From assembly GCF_014873765.1 (NCBI RefSeq), contig NZ_JADBGG010000013.1:1-64000 (forward strand): 64,000 nucleotides of DNA, read 5' to 3'. Position numbers and translations under genes: made by a program. The first letter of the stretch is position 1. Every line of letters begins with the position of its first letter. This document shows positions 35,767 to 44,339 of the stretch, one piece after another. The notes beneath the pieces are model-generated. The model saw nothing but the letters and a program-made list of their open reading frames with translations. It did not search any database and was not told the DNA's origin. Origin of the DNA: Desulfomicrobium macestii. Lineage in GTDB: Bacteria > Desulfobacterota > Desulfovibrionia > Desulfovibrionales > Desulfomicrobiaceae.

Positions 35767-37758
35767 ATGCCTCAGATTCCTGTTAAAGACGTGATCAAGG
35801 GTCTGGCCTGCGCAGAGCCCGAACTCGTTGAGATTGATACCGACATTCTTATGGTCGGCGGTGGTATGGGTAACTGCGGTACTGCTTTCGAAGCAGTGCG
35901 CTGGGCCGACAAGGTTGGCGGCGACATCAAGATTCTCTTGGTTGACAAGGCTGCTGTCGATCGCGGCGGCGCGGTTGCTCAGGGTCTTTCCGCCATCAAT
36001 ACCTACATCGGCGAGAACGATGTTGACGACTATGTCCGCATGGTCCGCACCGACCTCATGGGCATCGTTCGCGAAGACTTGATCTACGACCTTGGCCGCC
36101 ACGTGGATGACTCCGTTCATCTGTTCGAAGAATGGGGCCTGCCTTGCTGGGTTAAGAAAGACGGCAAAAACCTCGACGGCGCCCAGGCCAAGAAAGAGGG
36201 CATGTCCCTGCGCTCCGGTGCAGCTCCTGTCCGCTCCGGCCGCTGGCAGATCATGATCAACGGTGAGTCCTACAAGGTCATCGTTGCTGAAGCTGCAAAG
36301 AACGCCCTTGGCTCCGATCGTTACCTGGAGCGTATTTTTATCGTTAAGCTGTTGCTTGACGCCAAGACGCCCAACCGTATCGCCGGTGCTGTCGGTTTCT
36401 CTGTTCGTGAAAACAAAGTGTACGTCATCAAAGCCAACGCCATGTCCGTTGCTTGCGGTGGCGCTGTCAACGTTTACCGTCCCCGCTCCACTGGTGAAGG
36501 TCTTGGTCGTGCATGGTATCCCGTATGGAACGCCGGCTCCACCTACACCATGTGTGCTCAGGTTGGCGCTGAAATGACCATGATGGAAAACCGCTTCGTA
36601 CCCGCCCGTTTCAAAGACGGTTACGGTCCGGTCGGCGCATGGTTCCTGCTCTTCAAGGCCAAAGCAACCAACGCCAAGGGTGAAGACTATTGTGTCACCA
36701 ACCGCGCCATGTTGAAGCCTTACGAAGATCGCGGTTACGCCAAGGGTCACATCATCCCGACCTGTCTGCGCAACCACATGATGCTTCGCGAAATGCGCGA
36801 AGGTCGCGGTCCCATCTACATGGACACCGCCACCGCTCTGCAGACCACCTTCAAGGACCTGTCAAAGTCCGAGCAGAAGCATCTTGAGTCCGAAGCTTGG
36901 GAAGACTTCCTGGATATGTGCGTTGGTCAGGCCAACCTGTGGGCCGCCATGAACATCAAGCCCGAAGAGCGCGGTTCCGAAATCATGCCCACTGAGCCTT
37001 ACCTGCTCGGTTCGCATTCCGGTTGCTGCGGTATCTGGGTTTCCGGTCCGAACGAGCCTTGGGTTCCCGAAGAGTACAAGGTCAAGGCTGACAACGGCAA
37101 GGTGTACAACCGCATGACCACCGTAAACGGTCTGTGGACATGTGCTGACGGCGTTGGCGCTTCCGGCCACAAGTTCTCCTCCGGTTCTCATGCTGAAGGC
37201 CGCATCGTTGGCAAGCAGATGGTCCGTTGGGTTGTCGATCACAAGGATTTCAAGCCCACCTTGGCTGTTTCCGCTGCTGATCTGAAGAAAGAAATCTACG
37301 ATCCTTGGTACACCTACGAGCAGTTCAAGGGTGCTTCCACTGATCCGGTAGTCAACCCGAACTACATCTCCCCCAACAACTTCATGATGCGCCTCATCAA
37401 GTGCACCGATGAATACGGCGGAGGTTGCGCTACCCTGTATACCACGTCTGACAGACTGCTCGACACGGGCTTTGCCCTCCTCGACATGCTGGAAGAAGAT
37501 TCCAAGAAATTGGCGGCTCGTGACCTGCACGAACTGCTTCGTTGCTGGGAGCAGTATCACAGACTGTGGACCGTTCGCCTGCACATGCAGCACATTCGTT
37601 TCCGTCAGGAAAGCCGCTACCCCGGTTTCTACTATCGCGCAGACTTCATGGGTCTGGACGATGCCAAGTGGAAGTGCTTTGTTAACTCCAAGTTCAACCC
37701 GGCCACTGGTGAAACCGAGATCTTCAAGAAACATTACTACCAGATCATCCCTGTCTAG
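35767..37758 (+). CDS. aprA: Adenylylsulfate reductase alpha subunit
   Basis: 663 residues, start preceded by CAGGAGGAA. FAD-binding fold of the fumarate reductase family at the N-terminus (DILMVGGGMGNCGTAFEAVR; DKAAVDRGGAVAQGLSAINT), with the substrate region SRYPGFYYRADFMGLDD near the C-terminus. It reduces APS to sulfite and AMP through a FAD-sulfite adduct in the cytoplasm. Biased codon use as in aprB and sat. Followed by a strong terminator and then a second hairpin before qmoA. Confidence 0.98.
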   Translation: MPQIPVKDVIKGLACAEPELVEIDTDILMVGGGMGNCGTAFEAVRWADKVGGDIKILLVDKAAVDRGGAVAQGLSAINTYIGENDVDDYVRMVRTDLMGIVREDLIYDLGRHVDDSVHLFEEWGLPCWVKKDGKNLDGAQAKKEGMSLRSGAAPVRSGRWQIMINGESYKVIVAEAAKNALGSDRYLERIFIVKLLLDAKTPNRIAGAVGFSVRENKVYVIKANAMSVACGGAVNVYRPRSTGEGLGRAWYPVWNAGSTYTMCAQVGAEMTMMENRFVPARFKDGYGPVGAWFLLFKAKATNAKGEDYCVTNRAMLKPYEDRGYAKGHIIPTCLRNHMMLREMREGRGPIYMDTATALQTTFKDLSKSEQKHLESEAWEDFLDMCVGQANLWAAMNIKPEERGSEIMPTEPYLLGSHSGCCGIWVSGPNEPWVPEEYKVKADNGKVYNRMTTVNGLWTCADGVGASGHKFSSGSHAEGRIVGKQMVRWVVDHKDFKPTLAVSAADLKKEIYDPWYTYEQFKGASTDPVVNPNYISPNNFMMRLIKCTDEYGGGCATLYTTSDRLLDTGFALLDMLEEDSKKLAARDLHELLRCWEQYHRLWTVRLHMQHIRFRQESRYPGFYYRADFMGLDDAKWKCFVNSKFNPATGETEIFKKHYYQIIPV

Positions 37759-37770
37759 TTTACGGGCCAA

Positions 37771-37801
37771 AAGGCTGCGGGTCCTTCCCGCAGCCTTTTT
37801 T
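37771..37801 (+). terminator. Terminator after aprA
   Basis: 9-bp GC-rich stem GGCTGCGGG/CCCGCAGCC (37773-37781, 37787-37795), loop TCCTT, then six T. Confidence 0.92.
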
Positions 37802-37812
37802 CTCTATCAGGA

Positions 37813-37878
37813 AATAGAATGGTCTATGCATGATCTGTAACCTCTGGTAGTTATAGATTATGCTTGGGCCATTCTATT
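37813..37878 (+). promoter_or_regulatory. 66-nt two-part hairpin in the aprA-qmoA gap
   Basis: Outer stem of 10 perfect pairs: AATAGAATGG (37813-37822) with CCATTCTATT (37869-37878). After a 5x5 internal loop an inner stem of 14 pairs follows: GCATGATCTGTAAC (37828-37841) with GTTATAGATTATGC (37850-37863), in which the two mismatches are G-U pairs in the + strand RNA. It ends 42 nt before qmoA. No T tract follows, so it is unlikely to be a plain terminator. Confidence 0.6.
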
Positions 37879-37920
37879 CATTTTTATGGCCTTCAACTTA
37901 AGTGCTCTGGGAGGAATCGA

Positions 37921-39162
37921 ATGGCTAGCAACAGCATACTTGTCATCGGTGGTGGCTTTGCAGGACTCACCGCCGCCCTCGAGGCCGCTGAGATCGGTCA
38001 TGAGGTCTTCATCATCGAGAAGACCCCATTTCTGGGTGGACGTGTTATGCAGCTGAACAAATATTTCCCGAAGCTGTGTCCACCTTCGTGCGGTTTGGAA
38101 ATTCAGTATCAGCGGATCAAGAACAACCCCAACGTGAAGTTTTTTACCTTGGCCGAAGTGACCAAGGTGGAAGGGTCCGTTGGAAATTATGAAGTTACGG
38201 TACAGATCAAACCACGCTACGCTGGTCCCAGCAGCCCTGATCTTTCCGATTTGTGTGACGATCTTTCCACGGAAGTGGTCAATGAATACGAGTTCGGTTT
38301 GGCTACGCGCAAGCCTGTCTACATGGACGCGCCTTTTGCTTTCCCACAGCGTTATGTCGTGGATAAAGCCAGCCTGAGCGATTCGGACAAGAGCAAGGTC
38401 CAGAAATGCGACTACCTCGATCTGACCGAAGAAGAAAAGACCATCACTTTGAGCGTTGGTTCCATCGTCATCGCTACTGGCTGGAAGCCCTACGATGTGA
38501 CGAATCTGTCCAACCTGGGCGCGGGCGCGGTTAAAAACTGCATTTCCAACATGCAGATGGAGCGCCTTGCATCACCTTATGGTCCGACAAACGGCAAGAT
38601 TCTTCGGCCTTCCGATGGCCGTGTGCCAAAAAAGATCGCTTTTGTGCAGTGCGCCGGCTCTCGTGATGAGAACCATCTGCATTATTGTTCCTACATATGC
38701 TGCATGGCTTCCTTGAAGCAGGCTCAATATGTTCGCGAGCAGTATCCTGACGCTGAAGTGACCATCTATTACATTGATTTGCGGACTCCTGGCCGCTACG
38801 ACAACTTCGCCAAGAAGATTTTGGCGGATGAGAAGATCTTTGCCGTCAAAGGCAAGGTCGCCGCGGTTGAACAGGACAACGCAGGCGATGACGTGTGGGT
38901 CACCGTTGAAGATGCGGTGTCATGCTCCAAGTCTGTCGAACGTTTCGATCTCGTGGTTCTGGCCACAGGAATGCAGCCCAGCCTGGCCGGCGCTTCCCTG
39001 CCAATTGATGTCCCGGTTGATGCCGAAGGGTTCATCGTTGGAGGGGAGGAAAAAGGTATTTTCGCCGCGGGCTGTGCCAAACAACCTCTGGACGTTATGA
39101 AGTCGGCCCAGTCTGCCACCGGGGCAGCGATGAAAGCGATCCAGACGGTGAGAGGGAGGTAG
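37921..39162 (+). CDS. qmoA: Quinone-interacting membrane-bound oxidoreductase subunit QmoA
   Basis: 413 residues from ATG 37921, preceded by GGGAGGAA. HdrA-like flavoprotein: FAD loop ILVIGGGFAGLTAALEAAE (5-23), the PFLGGRVMQLNKYFPKLCPP segment, and CAGSRDENHLHYCSYICC with cysteines. Together with QmoB and QmoC it forms the complex that links the menaquinone pool to AprBA. 3 nt separate it from qmoB. QmoA lacks the extra Fe-S and MvhD-like parts of QmoB. Confidence 0.96.
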   Translation: MASNSILVIGGGFAGLTAALEAAEIGHEVFIIEKTPFLGGRVMQLNKYFPKLCPPSCGLEIQYQRIKNNPNVKFFTLAEVTKVEGSVGNYEVTVQIKPRYAGPSSPDLSDLCDDLSTEVVNEYEFGLATRKPVYMDAPFAFPQRYVVDKASLSDSDKSKVQKCDYLDLTEEEKTITLSVGSIVIATGWKPYDVTNLSNLGAGAVKNCISNMQMERLASPYGPTNGKILRPSDGRVPKKIAFVQCAGSRDENHLHYCSYICCMASLKQAQYVREQYPDAEVTIYYIDLRTPGRYDNFAKKILADEKIFAVKGKVAAVEQDNAGDDVWVTVEDAVSCSKSVERFDLVVLATGMQPSLAGASLPIDVPVDAEGFIVGGEEKGIFAAGCAKQPLDVMKSAQSATGAAMKAIQTVRGR

Positions 39163-39165
39163 GTC

Positions 39166-41457
39166 ATGGCCGACAAGATTGGTGTATATTTTGATGAATC
39201 AAGCCTTGGCGGGGTTCTCGACATCCAGAGACTGTGCGACGGAGTGCAGAAAAAATGGAGTGATTGCTGCCCCGTAGTCAAGGTACATCCGAGGCTGGCT
39301 ACCGACGAAGGACGGGCAATGATCCAGGCGGACATCGATGCCGGACTGATCAATGCTGTCTGCGTTTGCGGTTCTTCGCCTCGCGTGGATTGGGATTTTT
39401 ACAAGTTCGGGCGGGAGATCCTGGTTGACCGGGTCAACCTGCGCGAACTTTGCGTGCTTTGTTACGAAGATCCGAGCAAGGAAAAGGTCCTTCCAGGCAC
39501 CACTCCCGAATTGCTTTTCAAGATGGCCAACGACTATGTGAACATGGGCGTGGTCAAATTGCAGAAAGCAGCGGTTCCGGAAGATGGCGGGATCGATGTG
39601 GTCAACCGGGTGCTGGTCATCGGCGGCGGTTGGGCCGGCATGAGCGCGGCTCTTGATGTCGCAGCTGTCGGATACGACGTGACGCTGGTTGAAAAGAAAG
39701 ACATGCTGGGTGGCGCTGCCGCCGGCATGTACAAGACCATTCCTTTTGCATTCCCCTATGACGCGGCTCATGCCACGGGCGTTGAAAAGAAGATTGCCCA
39801 GGTGCAGGCCGCCGAAAAGATCGATGTACTTCTCGAATCCGAAATCGCCAGCATCGCCGGCGCTCCCGGCAATTACGAAGTGACCGTGAAGGTTGGCAAG
39901 GAAGAGCGCGTCGTGGCGGTCGGGTCCGTGGTTATCGCTACCGGATGGGTGCCGCAGGATACGGCATTCCTGAAGCCGCTCGGCTATGGAACGCTCAAGA
40001 ACGTGGTCACTTCCCGTGAGTTCGAGATGATGGCCAAGGCTGGCTCCGTGGTGCGCAAGAGTGATGGCGCCAAGCCTGCGAAGGTCATGTTCCTGCTCGG
40101 ATTCGGCGACAAGCTCGCCCCCTTCGAGGTCAAGGAAGAGGAAGCTCGCGCCGCCGCACTGGCCGCGGCAGAGGTCAAGGAGGCCGACGACACCCCCAAG
40201 ACCAACTTCGTCAAGCAGGACACCTACAAGCATTTGTCCTACAGCTCCGAACTGACTTCGCTGACAGCCCTGAAGCAGGCGAACTATGTACGCGAATTCA
40301 TTCCCGGCGGCGTGGCCATGGTGGTCTATGAGCACATGATGGTCCCCGGCATGAATGAGCTGTATTACAAGGCCGCGCAGAACGACCCGAGCGTCATGAT
40401 GACCAAGGGCGTGATCCGCGAGGTTCGGGATGGTGGCGATGGCGACATCGTTGTGGTACTTGAGGACACCCTTCTCGGCGCAAAGGTCGAGATCGAAGTG
40501 GACATGCTTGTGCTGCCCACGGCCATGGTGCCCACCACCGCGCTTGATCCGATCCTGAAGCTCCAATATCGGCAGGGCCCGGCCATGCCGGACCTTGAGC
40601 TGTTCAGCGGTTACGCCGATTCCAACTACATATGCTTCCCGTACGAAACTCGCCGCACCGGCATTTATGCCGCTGGCACGGTGCGTCAGCCCATGACCAT
40701 GGCCACGGCCGAGGTCGATGCCTCCGGCGCCGCCCTGAAGGCGATTCAGTGTCTTGAATCAGCGAACAGAGGCATGGCGGTTCACCCGCGTTCGGGCGAT
40801 CTGTCCTTTCCGAAGTTCAACCTCGTGCGCTGCACCCAGTGCAAGCGTTGTACGGAAGAATGTCCTTTCGGCGCCCTGGACGAGGACGAAAAGGGCAATC
40901 CGATGCCCAATACCTCCCGTTGCCGCCGTTGTGGAACGTGCATGGGCGCCTGCCCTGAACGTGTCATCTTCTTCGACAACTACAACGTCGACCAGATCGG
41001 ATCCATGATCAAGCAGGTCGAGGTTCCCGACGATATGGAAGTGGGCGGTCCGCGCATGCTCATTCTCGCCTGCGAGAACGATGCCTATCCTGCCCTCGAC
41101 ATGGCTGCCCTGCGCGGCAAGAAGTGGAGCCCCTATGTGCGCATCGTTCCGGTGCGTTGCCTTGGTTCGGTCAACACCATCTGGATTGCCGACGCCATGT
41201 CCAAGGGCACGGACGGCTGCCTGCTCCTGGGTTGCAAGTACGGTGAAGATTACCAGTGCCATTTCGTCAAGGGTTCGGACCTGTGCAGTCGGCGCATGGC
41301 CAACATCGGTGAGACCCTGGGCAAGCTTGGCATCGAAACCGAACGGGTACAGCAGATGCAGGTCGCCATTGACGAATACGACAAGGTTCCCGGCATGATT
41401 GACGAGTTTGTTGATGCGATCACCAAGCTTGGTCCCAACCCGTTCAAGGGATACTAG
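39166..41457 (+). CDS. qmoB: Quinone-interacting membrane-bound oxidoreductase subunit QmoB
   Basis: 763 residues. HdrA-like FAD domain (VLVIGGGWAGMSAALDVA, about 148-165), two [4Fe-4S] motifs CTQCKRCTEECPFG and CRRCGTCMGACPE (about 557-608), then a C-terminal MvhD-like domain (MLILACENDAYPALD; VRCLGSVNTIWI; LLLGCKYGEDYQCHF). The MvhD-type part in Hdr/Mvh complexes receives electrons, which is one reason Qmo has been discussed in connection with electron confurcation. Soluble, bound to the membrane through QmoC. Start follows GGGAGG with tight spacing to qmoA. Confidence 0.96.
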   Translation: MADKIGVYFDESSLGGVLDIQRLCDGVQKKWSDCCPVVKVHPRLATDEGRAMIQADIDAGLINAVCVCGSSPRVDWDFYKFGREILVDRVNLRELCVLCYEDPSKEKVLPGTTPELLFKMANDYVNMGVVKLQKAAVPEDGGIDVVNRVLVIGGGWAGMSAALDVAAVGYDVTLVEKKDMLGGAAAGMYKTIPFAFPYDAAHATGVEKKIAQVQAAEKIDVLLESEIASIAGAPGNYEVTVKVGKEERVVAVGSVVIATGWVPQDTAFLKPLGYGTLKNVVTSREFEMMAKAGSVVRKSDGAKPAKVMFLLGFGDKLAPFEVKEEEARAAALAAAEVKEADDTPKTNFVKQDTYKHLSYSSELTSLTALKQANYVREFIPGGVAMVVYEHMMVPGMNELYYKAAQNDPSVMMTKGVIREVRDGGDGDIVVVLEDTLLGAKVEIEVDMLVLPTAMVPTTALDPILKLQYRQGPAMPDLELFSGYADSNYICFPYETRRTGIYAAGTVRQPMTMATAEVDASGAALKAIQCLESANRGMAVHPRSGDLSFPKFNLVRCTQCKRCTEECPFGALDEDEKGNPMPNTSRCRRCGTCMGACPERVIFFDNYNVDQIGSMIKQVEVPDDMEVGGPRMLILACENDAYPALDMAALRGKKWSPYVRIVPVRCLGSVNTIWIADAMSKGTDGCLLLGCKYGEDYQCHFVKGSDLCSRRMANIGETLGKLGIETERVQQMQVAIDEYDKVPGMIDEFVDAITKLGPNPFKGY

Positions 41458-41468
41458 GAGGAGCATGT

Positions 41469-42695
41469 ATGTCCAAAACAATTAAGATTGAGCCTAATCT
41501 GCAGTTCGTCAAGGAACTGCAGGAGGTGGGTGGTGCGGATCTCAAGAAGTGCTACCAGTGCGCTACCTGCTCTGTCGCATGCCCCATGTCTCCTGCGGAC
41601 AATCCCTATCCGCGCAAGGAAATGGTCTGGGCCCAGTGGGGTCTCAAAGACAAGCTGGTCAACGACATCGACATCTGGTTGTGTCACAATTGCGGAACCT
41701 GTTCCGAACTGTGTCCTCGCGGAGCAAAACCTGGAGACCTGCTGGCCGCCCTGCGCAACATGACCTACCGCAAGTTGGTGAAGCCTGCCATTATTGGCGA
41801 GTGGATGAGTTCTCCCAAGCACCTGCCCATCCTGGCAGGTATTCCGATGGCTATTTTCGCCTTCATCTGGATGATTCGTGCCGCTCTCGTGGGCACCTTC
41901 TTTCCGCTCACGGAAGACGGCAAAATCGTTTACGGCAACCTCTTCCCCGGTGATTTCACCATTGACCCCCTGTTCGGACTGGTCGCCATCTTCGTGGCCA
42001 TCTGCTTCGGGCTTGGAGTCAAGAACATGATCGACGGGTTCAAGGCCAACGTGACCGAGACGTTTGTCATCGGATACAAGAAGCCGACCTTGAAAGACGC
42101 GATCATCGCGACGATCAAGTACGATGTCCTCCAGCATTCCCGTTTCAAGAACTGCGTGGACAGCCCCGCGGATGAAGAACGGGTCAAGGGCCATCAGATT
42201 CTGTTCTACGGTTTCGTGGCCTGCGCCATTGTCACGTCAATCGTGGCCGTGGCTCACTGGGGCGGCAAGGTCATTCCCCTGCTGGCACCTGTCGGCCATA
42301 CGCCCATGCCTCTTTGGCACCCGGTCAAGATCCTGGCCAACGTGGGCGCTGTGCTGCTGGTAACCGGTCTCACTCTGCTGACTCGTCGGCGCTTGAATTC
42401 GGACACCAAGAAGTCCGTTTCCAACTACTACGACTGGTATCTGCTCGGTGTGATCTGGGTTGTGACCCTGACCGGCATCGGCGCCCAGATCTTCCGTCTG
42501 GCAGGCGTCGCGCCCCTGGCCTTCTTCACGTATTATCTGCATCTGGTCAGCATCTTCATGCTGATTGCGTATCTGCCTTGGTCCAAACTTGGGCATTTGG
42601 TGTACCGCACCACAGCGCTCATTTATGCACGGTATATTGGTCGTTTGCCCATTGACGAAAAACTCATCGAAGATGACAAAATCTTTGTTATTTAA
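41469..42695 (+). CDS. qmoC: Quinone-interacting membrane-bound oxidoreductase subunit QmoC
   Basis: 408 residues, preceded by AGGAGG. The N-terminus is HdrC-like with two [4Fe-4S] sites (CYQCATCSVACPMSP and CHNCGTCSELCPRG, about 28-90). The C-terminal part is HdrE/NarI-like with about six transmembrane helices starting near LPILAGIPMAIFAFIWMI, and histidines suited to haem b ligation. It carries electrons from menaquinol to QmoA/B. Located 11 nt after qmoB and 15 nt before the qmoD-like gene. Confidence 0.96.
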   Translation: MSKTIKIEPNLQFVKELQEVGGADLKKCYQCATCSVACPMSPADNPYPRKEMVWAQWGLKDKLVNDIDIWLCHNCGTCSELCPRGAKPGDLLAALRNMTYRKLVKPAIIGEWMSSPKHLPILAGIPMAIFAFIWMIRAALVGTFFPLTEDGKIVYGNLFPGDFTIDPLFGLVAIFVAICFGLGVKNMIDGFKANVTETFVIGYKKPTLKDAIIATIKYDVLQHSRFKNCVDSPADEERVKGHQILFYGFVACAIVTSIVAVAHWGGKVIPLLAPVGHTPMPLWHPVKILANVGAVLLVTGLTLLTRRRLNSDTKKSVSNYYDWYLLGVIWVVTLTGIGAQIFRLAGVAPLAFFTYYLHLVSIFMLIAYLPWSKLGHLVYRTTALIYARYIGRLPIDEKLIEDDKIFVI

Positions 42696-42710
42696 TTAAA
42701 GGAGGACACC

Positions 42711-43385
42711 ATGTCTGAAGCTCGCAAGATTTTTCCCATGGATACTTTTGTGGCCTACCTGAAGGGTGATGGCAACGCTTCCGTTGCCGAGATGCTGGGC
42801 TACCTGACCCAGAAAGACCTGGATGGCGATTCCACTCCTTTTGCCGCGGCTCTGGCCAAGGCCTGGATTTATGAGCAGCATCCCGAATTGACCAAGATGT
42901 CCAAGGGACAGATGGTCGAGCTGGGACAGTCCGTCTCCGTCGCGCCCATGCCTGTCAAGGCCAAGGCCGAAGTTGACGAAGTCTTCGCCAAGCTGGCCGA
43001 CTACAAGGGCCAGATCAACGCCAAGAGCGCCAAGGTCGACGAACTGACCAAGGCCCTGGCCGCCAAGGACGCGGAGATCGCCGCCCTGAGCGCCAAGGTA
43101 AAGGAATTCGAAGGACAGAAGAAGGGCGAAGCCGAAGCTCTGTTCGTGACCACTGAAGCCCGTATCGTCGAATTCACCGGCAAGCTCGAAGCCCTGCTGA
43201 AGGAAGTCGAAGAAGTGAAGAAGACCGGCGTGGTTGTCGCAGGCGTGGCCGGCGTTGCCGCTGCCGCCGGCGCTGCTGCTCCCGCCGCTGCCGAAGCCGC
43301 TGGCGCTCCTGCCGAAACTGCTGCCGGAACCGATTTCGGTTTCTCCGGCGGATCGCAGGACCCCTTCGCCGATTCCAACTGGTAG
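42711..43385 (+). CDS. qmoD: QmoD-like accessory protein, Ala-rich
   Basis: 224 residues, start preceded by AAGGAGG, 15 nt after qmoC and before the locus terminator. Residues 1-75 are a compact domain (MSEARKIFPMDTFVAYLKGD), about 80-175 a coiled coil of Lys/Ala/Glu heptads, and 176-205 an Ala/Pro/Gly stretch, ending in FGFSGGSQDPFADSNW. The position matches the small gene called qmoD after qmoC in Desulfovibrio, but I name it by position and general likeness. No cofactor motif or membrane helix is present, so it is more likely a structural or assembly factor. Confidence 0.65.
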   Translation: MSEARKIFPMDTFVAYLKGDGNASVAEMLGYLTQKDLDGDSTPFAAALAKAWIYEQHPELTKMSKGQMVELGQSVSVAPMPVKAKAEVDEVFAKLADYKGQINAKSAKVDELTKALAAKDAEIAALSAKVKEFEGQKKGEAEALFVTTEARIVEFTGKLEALLKEVEEVKKTGVVVAGVAGVAAAAGAAAPAAAEAAGAPAETAAGTDFGFSGGSQDPFADSNW

Positions 43386-43409
43386 AAGCGCACTTGCATC
43401 ACTGCCTCA

Positions 43410-43441
43410 AAGGCTCCTCCTCCGGGGGGAGCCTTTTTTTT
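43410..43441 (+). terminator. Terminator of the qmo operon
   Basis: Stem AAGGCTCC/GGAGCCTT (43410-43417, 43428-43435), with at least eight T following. Confidence 0.9.
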
Positions 43442-43523
43442 CAGCCTGACGCGCAGGCTGAAAGCATTGCAAGAAGGGCGTGATTCTGGGAAGTTGCCGG
43501 ATCAATCACGAGAGCAGGAGGCG

Positions 43524-43988
43524 ATGATGAAATACTGGTTGATGAAGACCGAACCGGGGTGCTTTTCCATCGATGACCTGGAGGGCGCCCCAAACCAGAC
43601 CTCAAGTTGGGATGGCGTGCGTAATTTTCAGGCCCGCAATTTCATGCGCGACCAGATGAGCGTTGGCGATCTCATCCTTTTTTATCACAGCGTGAAGAAT
43701 CCTGGCGTGGTTGGTATCGCCAGGGTGACACGTGAAAGCTATCCGGACCATACCGCCCAGGACCCTGGGGATCAGCATTTCGATCCGCGTTCGACGCCTG
43801 AAAATCCGTTGTGGTTCATGGTCGATGTGCAGTTCGTAGAGAAATTTGCGCATCCGGTCCCGCTCGGGTCATTGCGCGGCGTGAAGGGGCTGGAAGGGAT
43901 GGAGCTTTTGAAGAAGGGCTCGCGGCTTTCGGTCATGCCGGTGACGGAAGAAGAGTTCGAGATTGTCACCCGCCTCGGGCGGCAGTGA
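43524..43988 (+). CDS. EVE domain-containing protein
   Basis: 154 residues from ATG 43524 (a second ATG follows directly), preceded by AGCAGGAGG. The sequence KYWLMKTEPGCFSIDDLEG, WDGVRNFQARNFMRD, GDLILFYHS and PGVVGIARVTRESYPD is diagnostic of the EVE/PUA-like fold. EVE domains bind modified bases in nucleic acids and often accompany restriction or RNA-modification systems; here it stands alone between the qmo operon and the liv operon. Target unknown. Confidence 0.92.
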   Translation: MMKYWLMKTEPGCFSIDDLEGAPNQTSSWDGVRNFQARNFMRDQMSVGDLILFYHSVKNPGVVGIARVTRESYPDHTAQDPGDQHFDPRSTPENPLWFMVDVQFVEKFAHPVPLGSLRGVKGLEGMELLKKGSRLSVMPVTEEEFEIVTRLGRQ

Positions 43989-44222
43989 TTTCTTTCCGGA
44001 TCTGCGGCCCATGGGCGTGTCTCTCGCCGTGAGACTGGCGTTTCGATATTGACGCTGGCGCGCCCAGTAGAGCCTGCTTCTTTATTTTTCCTGATTGCCT
44101 TTGTGCCTCAAGGGGGCTTTCCTGAGATAGCGCGCGAGTCCAGACAAAAAAGCTGCGACGTTGTCACGACATGGCTTTGGCTTTAAAAGACGACACTGCA
44201 AAAAGCAGCGAAAGAACCTGAG

Positions 44223-44247
44223 CGTCGTCCCCGCGAGGTGGGAATCC
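44223..44247. repeat. Dispersed palindromic intergenic repeat, copy D (degenerate)
   Basis: CGTCGTCCCCGCGAGGTGGG followed by AATCC; same core as copies B and C with several substitutions. Confidence 0.5.
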
Positions 44248-44264
44248 TTTCTTTTCAGGTAGTT

Positions 44265-44306
44265 AAAAAGGCGTCATCCCCGTTTTCAAGGGGATGACGC
44301 CTTTTT
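44265..44306. terminator. Bidirectional terminator between the EVE gene and livF
   Basis: Perfect 17-bp stem (44265-44281 and 44290-44306), beginning AAAAAGGCGTCATCCCC, loop GTTTTCAA. A5 and T5 at the stem ends give a U tract in both directions. The inner part resembles the dispersed repeat. Confidence 0.9.
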
Positions 44307-44339
44307 GCAGTGACGTCTTTAGAAATGAGGCGTGGGAGA

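Larger units (their letters stand above)
43989..44339. other. Gene-free interval with a degenerate repeat and a bidirectional terminator
   Basis: No supported reading frame. It holds a degenerate copy of the dispersed palindromic repeat and a very stable hairpin, both listed separately. Text before 44220 shows no structure I can name. Confidence 0.45.

Noticed and set aside
37759-37920. Rex-like site upstream of qmoA
   Set aside because: No TTG-N-TCACAA palindrome was found; only the terminator and the 66-nt hairpin are present.
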